From contig JAFRPL010000019.1 in NCBI GenBank assembly GCA_017429165.1, positions 56,556 through 120,555 on the forward strand: a stretch of 64,000 nucleotides of DNA, written 5' to 3'. Made by a program: the position numbers and the translations under genes. The notes under the pieces are model-generated. The model saw only the letters and a program-made list of their open reading frames with translations, searched no databases and was not told the DNA's origin. Each line of letters starts with the position of its first letter. Position 1 is the stretch's first letter. Origin of the DNA: Clostridia bacterium. GTDB lineage: Bacteria > Bacillota > Clostridia > Oscillospirales > CAG-382. This document shows positions 53,378-60,938 of this stretch, in pieces.

Positions 53378-55024
53378 ATGAACTGGTACAAGGAATTCGA
53401 AGTGGAAAAAGTCCCGAACCCGCCCGTTAACCCCGCGCCCGTGTGGAAAGAGATCAATCTCATATCCGGTCAGCCGATATACGGCATACTGCCGCACGGC
53501 TTTATGGAACAGCAGTTCTGCACCGAATATTTCAACAGCCGCGAAAACTATAACATCCTCACCGACGGCCGTTTTGCCGAAAAGCCCGATTATCTCGACC
53601 CCGCATACATGCATTTCACCCGCGGAGTGGGCAGGACTGTTGTGTTCCGCCTGCCTTACCTTGCGGCGGTGAGCAGCGCAAAGATTTATATGCTGCGGCA
53701 GGACGACGTGGCGGTGCGGCTGCCGCGCCGCGTGGACGTGCTGGTTTCCGCCGACGGCGAAGCGTGGCAGTGCGTCTGCCGCCTGCGCGGGATCGCGTGT
53801 ACCGAAAACGCCGAAAAACACATGGAAGAAGCGGTCTTCGACGGCGTATACAAGGCGTATTACGTGGCGTTCCGCTTCGAATCGGTCGGCCACGTCTGGC
53901 TGGATCAGATAGAAGTGTTCGGCACCGAATATTTCCCCGCCGGTACCAAAGATCCCGTCGCCGAGGACGCCGCCGCCGGCGCCGAGATAAACTTAGTGAA
54001 CAAATACCCCGATTATTCCGATTTTCTGGGCGTGCACAACGTGCTGCTTTCGTATAACTGCTGCGTGCCCGAAAAAGTCGGCGCCAACCACGCGGGGCTG
54101 ACCGACGAAGAGCAGTATCTTCCCTACGTGGCTTATATCAAAGACGGCAAGATAGCCGATACGCTGTTCGACGCGTATCTGTTCCTGCCGTATTCAAACT
54201 ACACTTATTCCAAGCTTTACAAATGCGCCGAAGGCTGGAGATATTACATAGACAACGTCTTTGCCAAAGGCTATAACCTGGACGCGCTCGATAAGACCGC
54301 CGCCCGGGTGGGAGAGGCGCTGGGGATGCCCGATTACAAAGTGACGGTGTTCTTTTCGGTGCTCCACACCAACGTCGGCTACGGCGAGCATCCCGAATCG
54401 TTCGGAGACCTCGACGGCGACGGCGTCGAAGAGGATATGAAGACCTTTGAAGACCGCCGCAAAGCGATAAAATGGTGCATAGACGAGCAGATCGCCCGTT
54501 ACAAGGCGGCGTCGCCGTGCCATTGCGAGCTAAAAGCGTTCTACTGGTTCGAAGAAGCCATAAACTACAGCGACAAATACGAGACCGATCTGCTTTCCTT
54601 CGCCCGCGATTATCTTCATTCGCTGGGACTCAAGCTGTTCTGGATACCCTATTTCCAGGCGTGCGGGTTCCAGGACTGGAAAGAAAACGGCTTTGACATT
54701 GCGTGCATGCAGCCCAACTACGCGTTCAACAAGGCCGTTCCCACCGAGCGCCTTTACGAAAACGCCGCCGTGACCAAACAGCTGGGCATGTGCGTTGAGA
54801 TGGAGATAGGGGGCTTTGACGCTTATCACGTGGAAAAGTTCCGCAACTATATGGACTGCGGCGCCGAGACCGGCTATATGGATTCGGTTAAAATGTATTA
54901 TCAGGGCGGCATGCCGGGCGAATTCTACCGCGCGTACAAGTGCGAAGATCCCGGTCTGCACGCGCTTTACGACGAGCTTTATCTTTACTGTAAAGAAAAA
55001 TACGTATCGCGCAAAGACCGCTGA
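53378..55024 (+). CDS. DUF4855 domain protein
   Basis: A 548-residue protein without signal peptide. The N-terminal ~190 residues look like a discoidin-type beta sandwich (YNILTDGRF, ending HVWLDQIEVFG). The C-terminal ~340 residues match DUF4855 (VHNVLLSYNCC, DAYLFLPYSNY, FYWFEEAINYSD, IPYFQACGF), a barrel-like domain found in glycan-utilising bacteria with no proven activity. Start at 53378 has TGGAGG upstream. It follows ackA by 42 bp. The lack of an export signal is odd for such a protein. Confidence 0.78.
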   Translation: MNWYKEFEVEKVPNPPVNPAPVWKEINLISGQPIYGILPHGFMEQQFCTEYFNSRENYNILTDGRFAEKPDYLDPAYMHFTRGVGRTVVFRLPYLAAVSSAKIYMLRQDDVAVRLPRRVDVLVSADGEAWQCVCRLRGIACTENAEKHMEEAVFDGVYKAYYVAFRFESVGHVWLDQIEVFGTEYFPAGTKDPVAEDAAAGAEINLVNKYPDYSDFLGVHNVLLSYNCCVPEKVGANHAGLTDEEQYLPYVAYIKDGKIADTLFDAYLFLPYSNYTYSKLYKCAEGWRYYIDNVFAKGYNLDALDKTAARVGEALGMPDYKVTVFFSVLHTNVGYGEHPESFGDLDGDGVEEDMKTFEDRRKAIKWCIDEQIARYKAASPCHCELKAFYWFEEAINYSDKYETDLLSFARDYLHSLGLKLFWIPYFQACGFQDWKENGFDIACMQPNYAFNKAVPTERLYENAAVTKQLGMCVEMEIGGFDAYHVEKFRNYMDCGAETGYMDSVKMYYQGGMPGEFYRAYKCEDPGLHALYDELYLYCKEKYVSRKDR

Positions 55025-55056
55025 ACGACGCGGTCGCCCCGAAAGGAACGCATAAT

Positions 55057-56988
55057 ATGAAGATACTGCGCATATCGACCGCCGCGGCGCTGATACTGGC
55101 GCTTGCGCTTTCGCTGTTTTCGTGCAAATTCGTGTTCGACACCCCCGGCTCCAGGCCGGAGGACGGTTCCGACGCGCCCGAAGGCAAGGTGAAGGCGACG
55201 TTCACTATCCTTGGCGAGACCGCGGGCGAAAGCGACTGGCTCGACCCCGGAACGGTGCTCGAACCCGTAGGAGTGGGCAAAATAGAAGATTCCGCCAACG
55301 AATACGAATTCTTGGGCTGGGACGCCGACGGCGACGGGATCGCCGAAGAGTTCCCGTACAAGCTGAACGAAAGCGTCGTTTTCGCCGCGCTGCTAAAAGC
55401 TGACCCCAAGATATTCCACTACGATATCTACGTGCGCGGCGAGCTCAAAGTCTCGGCCGACTGCAAATACGGCGACGACATCAACTACCCCGAAGTGTCT
55501 TCGTTCATCGAAGACGGCGAGGCTTTCATCTTTATGGGATGGAAGTACGACGGCGCGTTCGACGGGATGATCCGCACCAAGGTGACCAAAAGCACCGTGA
55601 TAGAGGCGTATTTTGCCGATTCGCAGGTGCTCAAGCTGTATTACGAAGGCGGACTTTACGCCAAGCGCGTGCCGCAGGGCGAGAAGCTCCCCACGCTCGC
55701 CGCCTGGGGTGTGCAGCCGCGCGACGGGTACGAAATCGTGTGGTACGCCGATCCCGATTTCACCGCGCGTTCCGAACTTGCCGTTATGCCGCAGGGCAAC
55801 CTTACGCTCTACGGCAGGCAGGAAAAACAGGGAGGGAGCGGAACGATAAGCGTCAAAAGCGACGAACAGCTGATAAAGGCGTTCGATTCCCTGCTTTTGA
55901 AGCGCGAAACGGAAGCGGATATTTCTTTAGATTACGACCATATGCCGCTGCAGCAGCTGCCCGCGTACCTGAGTGCGAACTCGATTTCGCTGTTCGGCTA
56001 CAGGCTTTCGGCTTCGTCTTCGGACGGCCGCACCGTCAAGCTTGCCATAGAATATTCGCCGCTTGCGGTGTACAGATCCGAAAACGTGCTTTACACCCAG
56101 CTTCCCAGCGCCAATCTGACGCTTGAAAGATCGGACAGGGGCAGCGGTTACAATTCGTTCGCCATAGAAACGGTCGAAGACTGCGTGCAGGTGACGAATT
56201 CCGAAGCGCTGTACTATGCGCTGGAAAACGGCGTGCGCCCCGTGCCGGTGGGAAAAGACGCGGAACAGCTCTACGCGGCGATGAAAGACGTGCTGCGCGA
56301 ATACGTTTCGGATTCGATGACCGACGTGCAGAAAGCCGCCGCGATCTACGAATACCTTATAATGAACACCGTCTACGACGGCGAGCTGCTTGAAAAGGTT
56401 ATAAAAGGCGAAAACGCCGAAGGCTACCGCAGTTTTTGCCTTGAAGGCGTGTTCGTCGACCGGCTCGCGGTGTGCGACGGACTCAGCAAAGCTTTTTCGT
56501 GCCTGTGCCGCATTGAAGGCATTGAATGCGTGCGCGTGACCGGCAAAAAGTCGGGCAGCGGCGTGCCGCACGCCTGGAACAAGGTCAAGCTCGGCGGAAA
56601 ATGGTATATCGTCGACGTCACTTCCGGCGGCACGCTTACGGGAGATGAAGAGGTGCTTTCGTACGTCTACTTTATGATGACAGACAAGGCGTACGAAACG
56701 ATCTGCAGCGCCGACGCGGGTCCCGCTGCCGGCATCAAATGCGACGCCGAATACGATATTTACGAACAGAGAGGGCTGCTCGCCGAAACGCCCGAAGAAG
56801 CCGCGGCGCTTATAAAGAACTATATCGAAAACGCGCCCGGGGGCAGATCGTCGTTCGAATTAAAACTGGGCTACAAGATAAGCTCCGATTCCAAAGCGGT
56901 GAGCGAAATACTCAAGCATATGAAATCCAGCGTCAATATCTCTTATATTTCAAGCGGCAGCGTGTTCTGTTTCATTTACGACAAATAG
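55057..56988 (+). CDS. Lipoprotein with InlB-like repeats and transglutaminase-like domain
   Basis: A 643-residue surface lipoprotein. Lipobox LSLFSC, then about three InlB/Listeria-Bacteroides-type repeats (GWDADGDG, FMGWKYDG, WYADPDF; residues 45-255), a middle region, and a transglutaminase-like domain (about 400-560). The triad is visible: Cys473 (VCDGLSKAFSCLC), His505 (GVPHAWNKV) and Asp520 (IVDVT). Such domains act as Cys proteases or protein cross-linkers; which is unknown. Last gene of the ackA unit; terminator at 57005-57055. Confidence 0.85.
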   Translation: MKILRISTAAALILALALSLFSCKFVFDTPGSRPEDGSDAPEGKVKATFTILGETAGESDWLDPGTVLEPVGVGKIEDSANEYEFLGWDADGDGIAEEFPYKLNESVVFAALLKADPKIFHYDIYVRGELKVSADCKYGDDINYPEVSSFIEDGEAFIFMGWKYDGAFDGMIRTKVTKSTVIEAYFADSQVLKLYYEGGLYAKRVPQGEKLPTLAAWGVQPRDGYEIVWYADPDFTARSELAVMPQGNLTLYGRQEKQGGSGTISVKSDEQLIKAFDSLLLKRETEADISLDYDHMPLQQLPAYLSANSISLFGYRLSASSSDGRTVKLAIEYSPLAVYRSENVLYTQLPSANLTLERSDRGSGYNSFAIETVEDCVQVTNSEALYYALENGVRPVPVGKDAEQLYAAMKDVLREYVSDSMTDVQKAAAIYEYLIMNTVYDGELLEKVIKGENAEGYRSFCLEGVFVDRLAVCDGLSKAFSCLCRIEGIECVRVTGKKSGSGVPHAWNKVKLGGKWYIVDVTSGGTLTGDEEVLSYVYFMMTDKAYETICSADAGPAAGIKCDAEYDIYEQRGLLAETPEEAAALIKNYIENAPGGRSSFELKLGYKISSDSKAVSEILKHMKSSVNISYISSGSVFCFIYDK

Positions 56989-57004
56989 CTTATAAAATCA
57001 GCGC

Positions 57005-57055
57005 CCCGCGGCGTATTTCGCAAGGAAGTACACCGCGGGACTTTCTTTGTTTTTT
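57005..57055 (+). terminator. Terminator of the ackA unit
   Basis: Seven-bp GC stem CCCGCGG/CCGCGGG (57005-57011 and 57033-57039) followed by CTTTCTTTGTTTTTT. Confidence 0.7.
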
Positions 57056-57066
57056 CAGCGCTCGGA

Positions 57067-57507
57067 TCAGGTCTGTACGACTCCGTACACCCCGCGGGTG
57101 AATTTTTCGAGCGCGTCGAGCTTGTCCGCGCGTATCTGGTACTCGTCCTTGTCGTGCTTTTTCATCATCTGCTCGCAGGGCGTCTTGATGCGGTAGATGA
57201 AATACGCGTCTATAAGGTCGCGCTGATAATCGTCGAGCACCGAAAGCCCGGCGGATATCTGTTTCAGCTTGCGTTCCACCATCTGCTTGCGGAATTTCGC
57301 GTCGTCGATGAGCGTGATGAGGTTCACGACGTAGTTTTCGTAGCGGCTCGAACCGCCCGGAGCGGTCGCGGGGTCGCACGTATAGTATGAAGAGATCGAA
57401 TACTTTTCCGCCGAAAGCATTTCTATTTCATTTTCCAGCGCTTCACGCGCGGTGATGTATTCGTTGCGGTGAACGAGCAGATCTTTTGCCATGTCTCTGT
57501 AATCCAT
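57067..57507 (-). CDS. Phage-type transcriptional regulator (ArpU/sigma-70-like)
   Basis: A 146-residue cytoplasmic protein: an N-terminal coiled-coil-like region (1-45), then YENYVVNLITLIDDAKFRKQ and a C-terminal sigma-region-4-like helical part (LSVLDDYQRDLIDAYFIYR...). This is the pattern of late-gene activators in prophages of Firmicutes (ArpU/RinA or DUF1492 type). No other phage gene is nearby, so it is a lone or domesticated copy. The upstream 343 bp contain a promoter with LexA-like boxes (see 57508-57850), pointing to DNA-damage control. Ribosome site AAAGGAG at the ATG. Family assignment is moderate. Confidence 0.62.
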   Translation of the reverse strand: MDYRDMAKDLLVHRNEYITAREALENEIEMLSAEKYSISSYYTCDPATAPGGSSRYENYVVNLITLIDDAKFRKQMVERKLKQISAGLSVLDDYQRDLIDAYFIYRIKTPCEQMMKKHDKDEYQIRADKLDALEKFTRGVYGVVQT

Positions 57508-57850
57508 TTGATTCTCCTTTCCCGTTCCGGTCCCTTATGACCGGACGCATTCCCGCCGCGCGTAACGCGCGGCTTGCTGTTCTCGTCACAAAAACGAACA
57601 TATGTTCGTTTTTGTCGGCAAAATTGAACTGCCACCCTGGCAGTCGTGTGGATCTGCGCTTTTCCGTATCCCCTCAAAAAAGCGTTGTCGGTTGGTTTGG
57701 GCTGTGCTGCGGTCAGTTCGTTTTGCACCTTTCCGCGCCGGAAAAATTTGTCTGCTCACCCGGCGCGAAATTATTATAGCACAAATGTTCGTAAAATCAA
57801 TGTGCAAATCGCACAAATGTTCGGATATGTTTTTGTATATATGTATATAA
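57508..57850 (-). promoter_or_regulatory. LexA-like control region and long structured leader
   Basis: No gene is supported here. On the minus strand, TTGATT (57795-57800) and TATAAT (57773-57778) are 16 bp apart. A LexA-like box (57778-57791, CGAACATTTGTGCT on the minus strand, two mismatches to CGAACNNNNGTTCG) fills the spacer, and a second (57810-57823, one mismatch) lies just upstream of the -35. The transcript would begin near 57766 with a hairpin (8-bp arms CGCGCCGG/CCGGCGCG, 57734-57767), then CTGCCAGGGTGGCAG (about 57630-57644), the 28-bp palindrome at 57588-57615 and a GCCGCGCG/CGCGCGGC hairpin (57555-57573). Confidence 0.65.
57588..57615. repeat. 28-bp perfect palindrome containing a consensus LexA box
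   Basis: Two 14-bp arms with no loop. The centre CGAACATATGTTCG (57595-57608) fits the Gram-positive LexA/DinR consensus exactly. It lies ~90 bp before the regulator start, within its presumed leader. Confidence 0.8.
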
Positions 57851-58711
57851 TCAATCTTCTTCGGGTCGGAACAAGCGCTCGCCGGAGACGTATTCGCGCA
57901 ATATCTCGCAATCTTCGGCGGTCAGCTCGCCGTCGTTATCCATATCCGCCGCGGCGAACACCGCGTAGTCGGAAGTACCCGCCGTGAGCACCAGCCGCGC
58001 CATGATGTAATCTTCGGTATCGACCCTTCCGTTGCGGTCGGTGTCGCCGACGACCACCACGGAATAAACTATTCCTCCGCTTTCGACCGGCGCGCCGGTA
58101 TGCACTTCGTCGGGCAGTATGAAATCGCCCACCAGCATGCTGCCGAGCGTGTCGACGTCGGTGCCGGGAATGACGCCGGTTATGAGCTGACGCGCGTGGT
58201 CGACTCTGAGTCCGCTCCACTCCGCGGTCGAAAGGCGGGTCTCCAGAAAAGTGAGCGTGCCTTCGGCTGCAGAAAACGCCGTCGGCGAATAGTCGTCGTC
58301 GTACAGCTCGCTGCCCTGCATCCTTATGCCCACCGCGGTCTCGCATTCGCCGTACAAGGGCGCGAAAAAGAGCGTGAACAGGTTGCCGGTGTATTTGAAA
58401 ACGCCGGCGGTTGACGCGAAAGCCACGCGGACCTGCCCGTATTCGTTATCGTAGACCGAAACGTAATCGACCGGGCATTCCGCGCAGAGCTCCAGCCGCA
58501 CGAAACGCACGGCCTCGCGGTCGTATGTGAAATTGAGCGTGCCCGACGCTATTCCGCGGTTTTCGGAACAGTAGACGACTACGCCCGCCTCGTCGGCGTT
58601 TACGACGGAGGCGTCGCGGACGCCGAAAGCGTAACGGACGTCTTCGGCCGCCAGCGCGAATACCGCGAAACAAAGCAGCGCGACGCAGAGCGCGATGATT
58701 CTTTTGATCAT
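57851..58711 (-). CDS. Secreted cohesin-dockerin protein
   Basis: A 286-residue exported protein. Signal peptide (1-22); a cohesin-like beta domain (about 25-165, with GTLNFTYDREAVRFVRLEL in outline and NLFTLFFAPL); then a type I dockerin (about 215-280) with two calcium loops, DTDRNGRVDTED and DMDNDGELTAED. A cohesin normally receives a dockerin from another protein, so having both allows chaining or self-association. It starts 28 bp after proS and is probably co-transcribed. Confidence 0.82.
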   Translation of the reverse strand: MIKRIIALCVALLCFAVFALAAEDVRYAFGVRDASVVNADEAGVVVYCSENRGIASGTLNFTYDREAVRFVRLELCAECPVDYVSVYDNEYGQVRVAFASTAGVFKYTGNLFTLFFAPLYGECETAVGIRMQGSELYDDDYSPTAFSAAEGTLTFLETRLSTAEWSGLRVDHARQLITGVIPGTDVDTLGSMLVGDFILPDEVHTGAPVESGGIVYSVVVVGDTDRNGRVDTEDYIMARLVLTAGTSDYAVFAAADMDNDGELTAEDCEILREYVSGERLFRPEED

Positions 58712-58738
58712 GGTACCCTCTTTTTCAAAGGGGCAACA

Positions 58739-60175
58739 TCAATACGCTTTGCCCCAATAGACCATGTGCTTTGCGGGCTTGCCGCAGCACACGCAGGTGT
58801 CGGACAAATGTTCCTGTTCAAACGGGATGCAGCGAGAGCAGACGCCGGTGAGTTCTTTGACTTTGTCTTCGCATTCTTCGTCGCCGCACCACATCGCCTT
58901 GATAAAGCCGTCGCCGTCGCGGGCGAGCGATTCTTTTATGCCTTCTATGCTCGTGCAGCAATGTGTGTGCTTTTCGCGGTTTTCGAGCGCCTTGGCGTAA
59001 AGCCCGTCGCGCACTTCTTTGAGCTTGCGCGCGAGAGCCGCCGAAATATCCGAAAGCGGAACGGTCTCTTTGTTGTGGTCGTGGCGGGTGACTATTACGC
59101 ATTCGCCGTTTTCGATATCGCGCGGGCCGAGCTCTATGCGGCAGGGGACGCCTTTCATTTCGTATTCGGAAAATTTCCAGCCGGCGGAATTGTCGGTGTC
59201 GTCGAGTTTGACGCGGAAATCCTTTGAAAGCGCGGCGTAAAGCTCGCGGCATTTCTCGAGCACGCCTTCCTTGTGCTGGGCTATGGGGATGATTACCGCC
59301 TGCACGGGAGCCACGTCGGGCGGGAGCACCAGACCGCGGTCGTCGCCGTGAGTCATTATGATGCCGCCGATAAGGCGCGTCGAAACGCCCCAGGAGGTCT
59401 GGAACGGGAACTGCTTTTTGTTTTCTTTGTCGGTGTACTGGATATTGAACGCCTTTGCGAAACCGTCGCCGAAATAATGGCTCGTCCCGGCCTGGAGCGC
59501 CTTGCCGTCGTGCATGAGCGCCTCGATGGCGTAGGTCGCGACGGCGCCCGCGAATTTGTCGCTTTCGGTCTTGCGGCCCTTTATGACCGGCATGGCGAGC
59601 GAGTTTTCGCAGAAATCGGCGTAGACGTTGAGCATCTGCTCGGTCTCGGCTATCGCCTCTTCGGAGGTGGCGTGGATGGTGTGGCCTTCCTGCCACCAGA
59701 ATTCACGCGTGCGCAGGAACGGGCGGGTGGTCTTTTCCCACCTTACGACCGAGACCCACTGGTTATAGAGCCGCGGCAGATCGCGGTAGGAATGGATTAT
59801 GTTGGAATAATGCTCGCAGAAAAGCGTTTCGCTGGTGGGACGCACGCACAGGCGGTCTTCGAGCGGCTCGCTGCCGCCCATAGTCACCCACGCGACCTCG
59901 GGAGCGAAGCCCTTTACGTGATCCTTTTCCTTTTGCAGAAGCGATTCGGGTATGAACATGGGCATAAAGACGTTTTCGTGCCCGAGACGCTTGAATTCGG
60001 TATCGAGTATCTTCTGTATATTTTCCCAGATGGCGCAGCCGTAGGGGCGCATGACGAGGCAGCCCTTGACCGAAGTGTACTCTATAAGTTCGGCTTTTTT
60101 GCAAATATCGGTATACCACTGCGCAAAATCGACGTCCATCGGGGTTATTTCTTCCACAAATTTCTTTTCTGCCAT
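58739..60175 (-). CDS. proS: Prolyl-tRNA synthetase, short archaeal/eukaryotic type
   Basis: Charges tRNA-Pro. The 478 residues lack the bacterial editing insertion. Class II motifs are visible: motif 2 around [22 protein letters not shown] (shown as [12 protein letters not shown] and EFWWQEGH), motif 3 with [11 protein letters not shown]. The C-terminal domain carries a four-Cys zinc-like site (CGDEEC...CSRC...CVCCGK) and the terminal Tyr typical of this type. Common in Clostridia. Confidence 0.96.
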   Translation of the reverse strand: MAEKKFVEEITPMDVDFAQWYTDICKKAELIEYTSVKGCLVMRPYGCAIWENIQKILDTEFKRLGHENVFMPMFIPESLLQKEKDHVKGFAPEVAWVTMGGSEPLEDRLCVRPTSETLFCEHYSNIIHSYRDLPRLYNQWVSVVRWEKTTRPFLRTREFWWQEGHTIHATSEEAIAETEQMLNVYADFCENSLAMPVIKGRKTESDKFAGAVATYAIEALMHDGKALQAGTSHYFGDGFAKAFNIQYTDKENKKQFPFQTSWGVSTRLIGGIIMTHGDDRGLVLPPDVAPVQAVIIPIAQHKEGVLEKCRELYAALSKDFRVKLDDTDNSAGWKFSEYEMKGVPCRIELGPRDIENGECVIVTRHDHNKETVPLSDISAALARKLKEVRDGLYAKALENREKHTHCCTSIEGIKESLARDGDGFIKAMWCGDEECEDKVKELTGVCSRCIPFEQEHLSDTCVCCGKPAKHMVYWGKAY

Positions 60176-60226
60176 AAATTGTGTCGTCCTTCCGAAAAAT
60201 TATTACAATTATTTAATACATTTTTA

Positions 60227-60254
60227 TTGCAATGACGGCGGTTTTGTGTATAAT
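60227..60254 (+). promoter_or_regulatory. Promoter for the small lipoprotein and InlB-repeat genes
   Basis: TTGCAA (60227-60232), 16-bp spacer, TATAAT (60249-60254). The leader of about 100 nt contains a bulged hairpin AAAGTTCCAA...TTGGACTTT. Confidence 0.65.
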
Positions 60255-60362
60255 TGAATTGATAAAGTTCCAAACAATCACCGCTTGGACTTTACGCGCG
60301 CCGTTCTTTTCACCCAAAGTATAGCAGAAACGCGCCGAATAGTCAAGTGGGCGGAGTTCAAT

Positions 60363-60908
60363 ATGGTAAAAAAATCGTTATGTTTCGCGCTCGCCGCGCT
60401 CCTTGCCCTGCTTATGTGCTCGTGCTCTTTTATAGACAGCGCAATGGAAGAGGCGGGGCTCGATCCCGACCTGCGCGAAAAGATCAACACCGCCTGGGAC
60501 GAGGTGGCAAAAGACGGAATAAAGACAGTCATAGACGACGCCTGGCGCGAATACGGCCTGGGGCGTTCGCTCGAGTGGCCCGACAAAGGCAACGGCGCCC
60601 TGCTGCCAAAGCTGCGCGACGGCAAAACCGAGTTCGCCTACCGCAGCAAAGACGGCTCGTACGGGTGCATATGCGTTTCCGGCGTGAGCAAAAGCAAGCT
60701 TGCGGAATACAAGGAAAACCTCATGGGGCTGGGATTCGCGGAGACAGTCGCCGCATGTTCGGTCAGCGAGCTTTACTCGTGCGACGGGCTGATCGTGGGG
60801 TTTACCGATCTTGACGGCGACCTGCTCATATGCTACGGCAATTCCGCGGAAGAAATAGACGCGGCGCACAGCGCCGCAAAGAACGGCGAAGACGCCGCCG
60901 TATCTTAA
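60363..60908 (+). CDS. Hypothetical lipoprotein
   Basis: A 181-residue protein with a signal peptide and lipobox-like LLMCSC. Residues 25-70 are helical (DLREKINTAWDEVAKDGIKT in outline), followed by a small alpha/beta domain with several Cys (GCICVSG, VAACSVSELYSCDG). I do not recognise it. It sits 30 bp before the InlB-repeat protein, likely in one operon. Confidence 0.7.
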   Translation: MVKKSLCFALAALLALLMCSCSFIDSAMEEAGLDPDLREKINTAWDEVAKDGIKTVIDDAWREYGLGRSLEWPDKGNGALLPKLRDGKTEFAYRSKDGSYGCICVSGVSKSKLAEYKENLMGLGFAETVAACSVSELYSCDGLIVGFTDLDGDLLICYGNSAEEIDAAHSAAKNGEDAAVS

Positions 60909-60938
60909 TTTACCGAACAATTCACGGAGGAAATACAA

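Noticed and set aside
57588..57615. Palindrome as an attachment site or phage integration scar
   Set aside because: No duplicated flank, tRNA or integrase is nearby; the centre fits LexA exactly.
57423..57728. 101-codon frame (GTG start) overlapping the LexA-like leader and the regulator gene
   Set aside because: Its ribosome site directly abuts the GTG, it overlaps hairpins and the start of the real gene in another frame, and its sequence is low-complexity basic.
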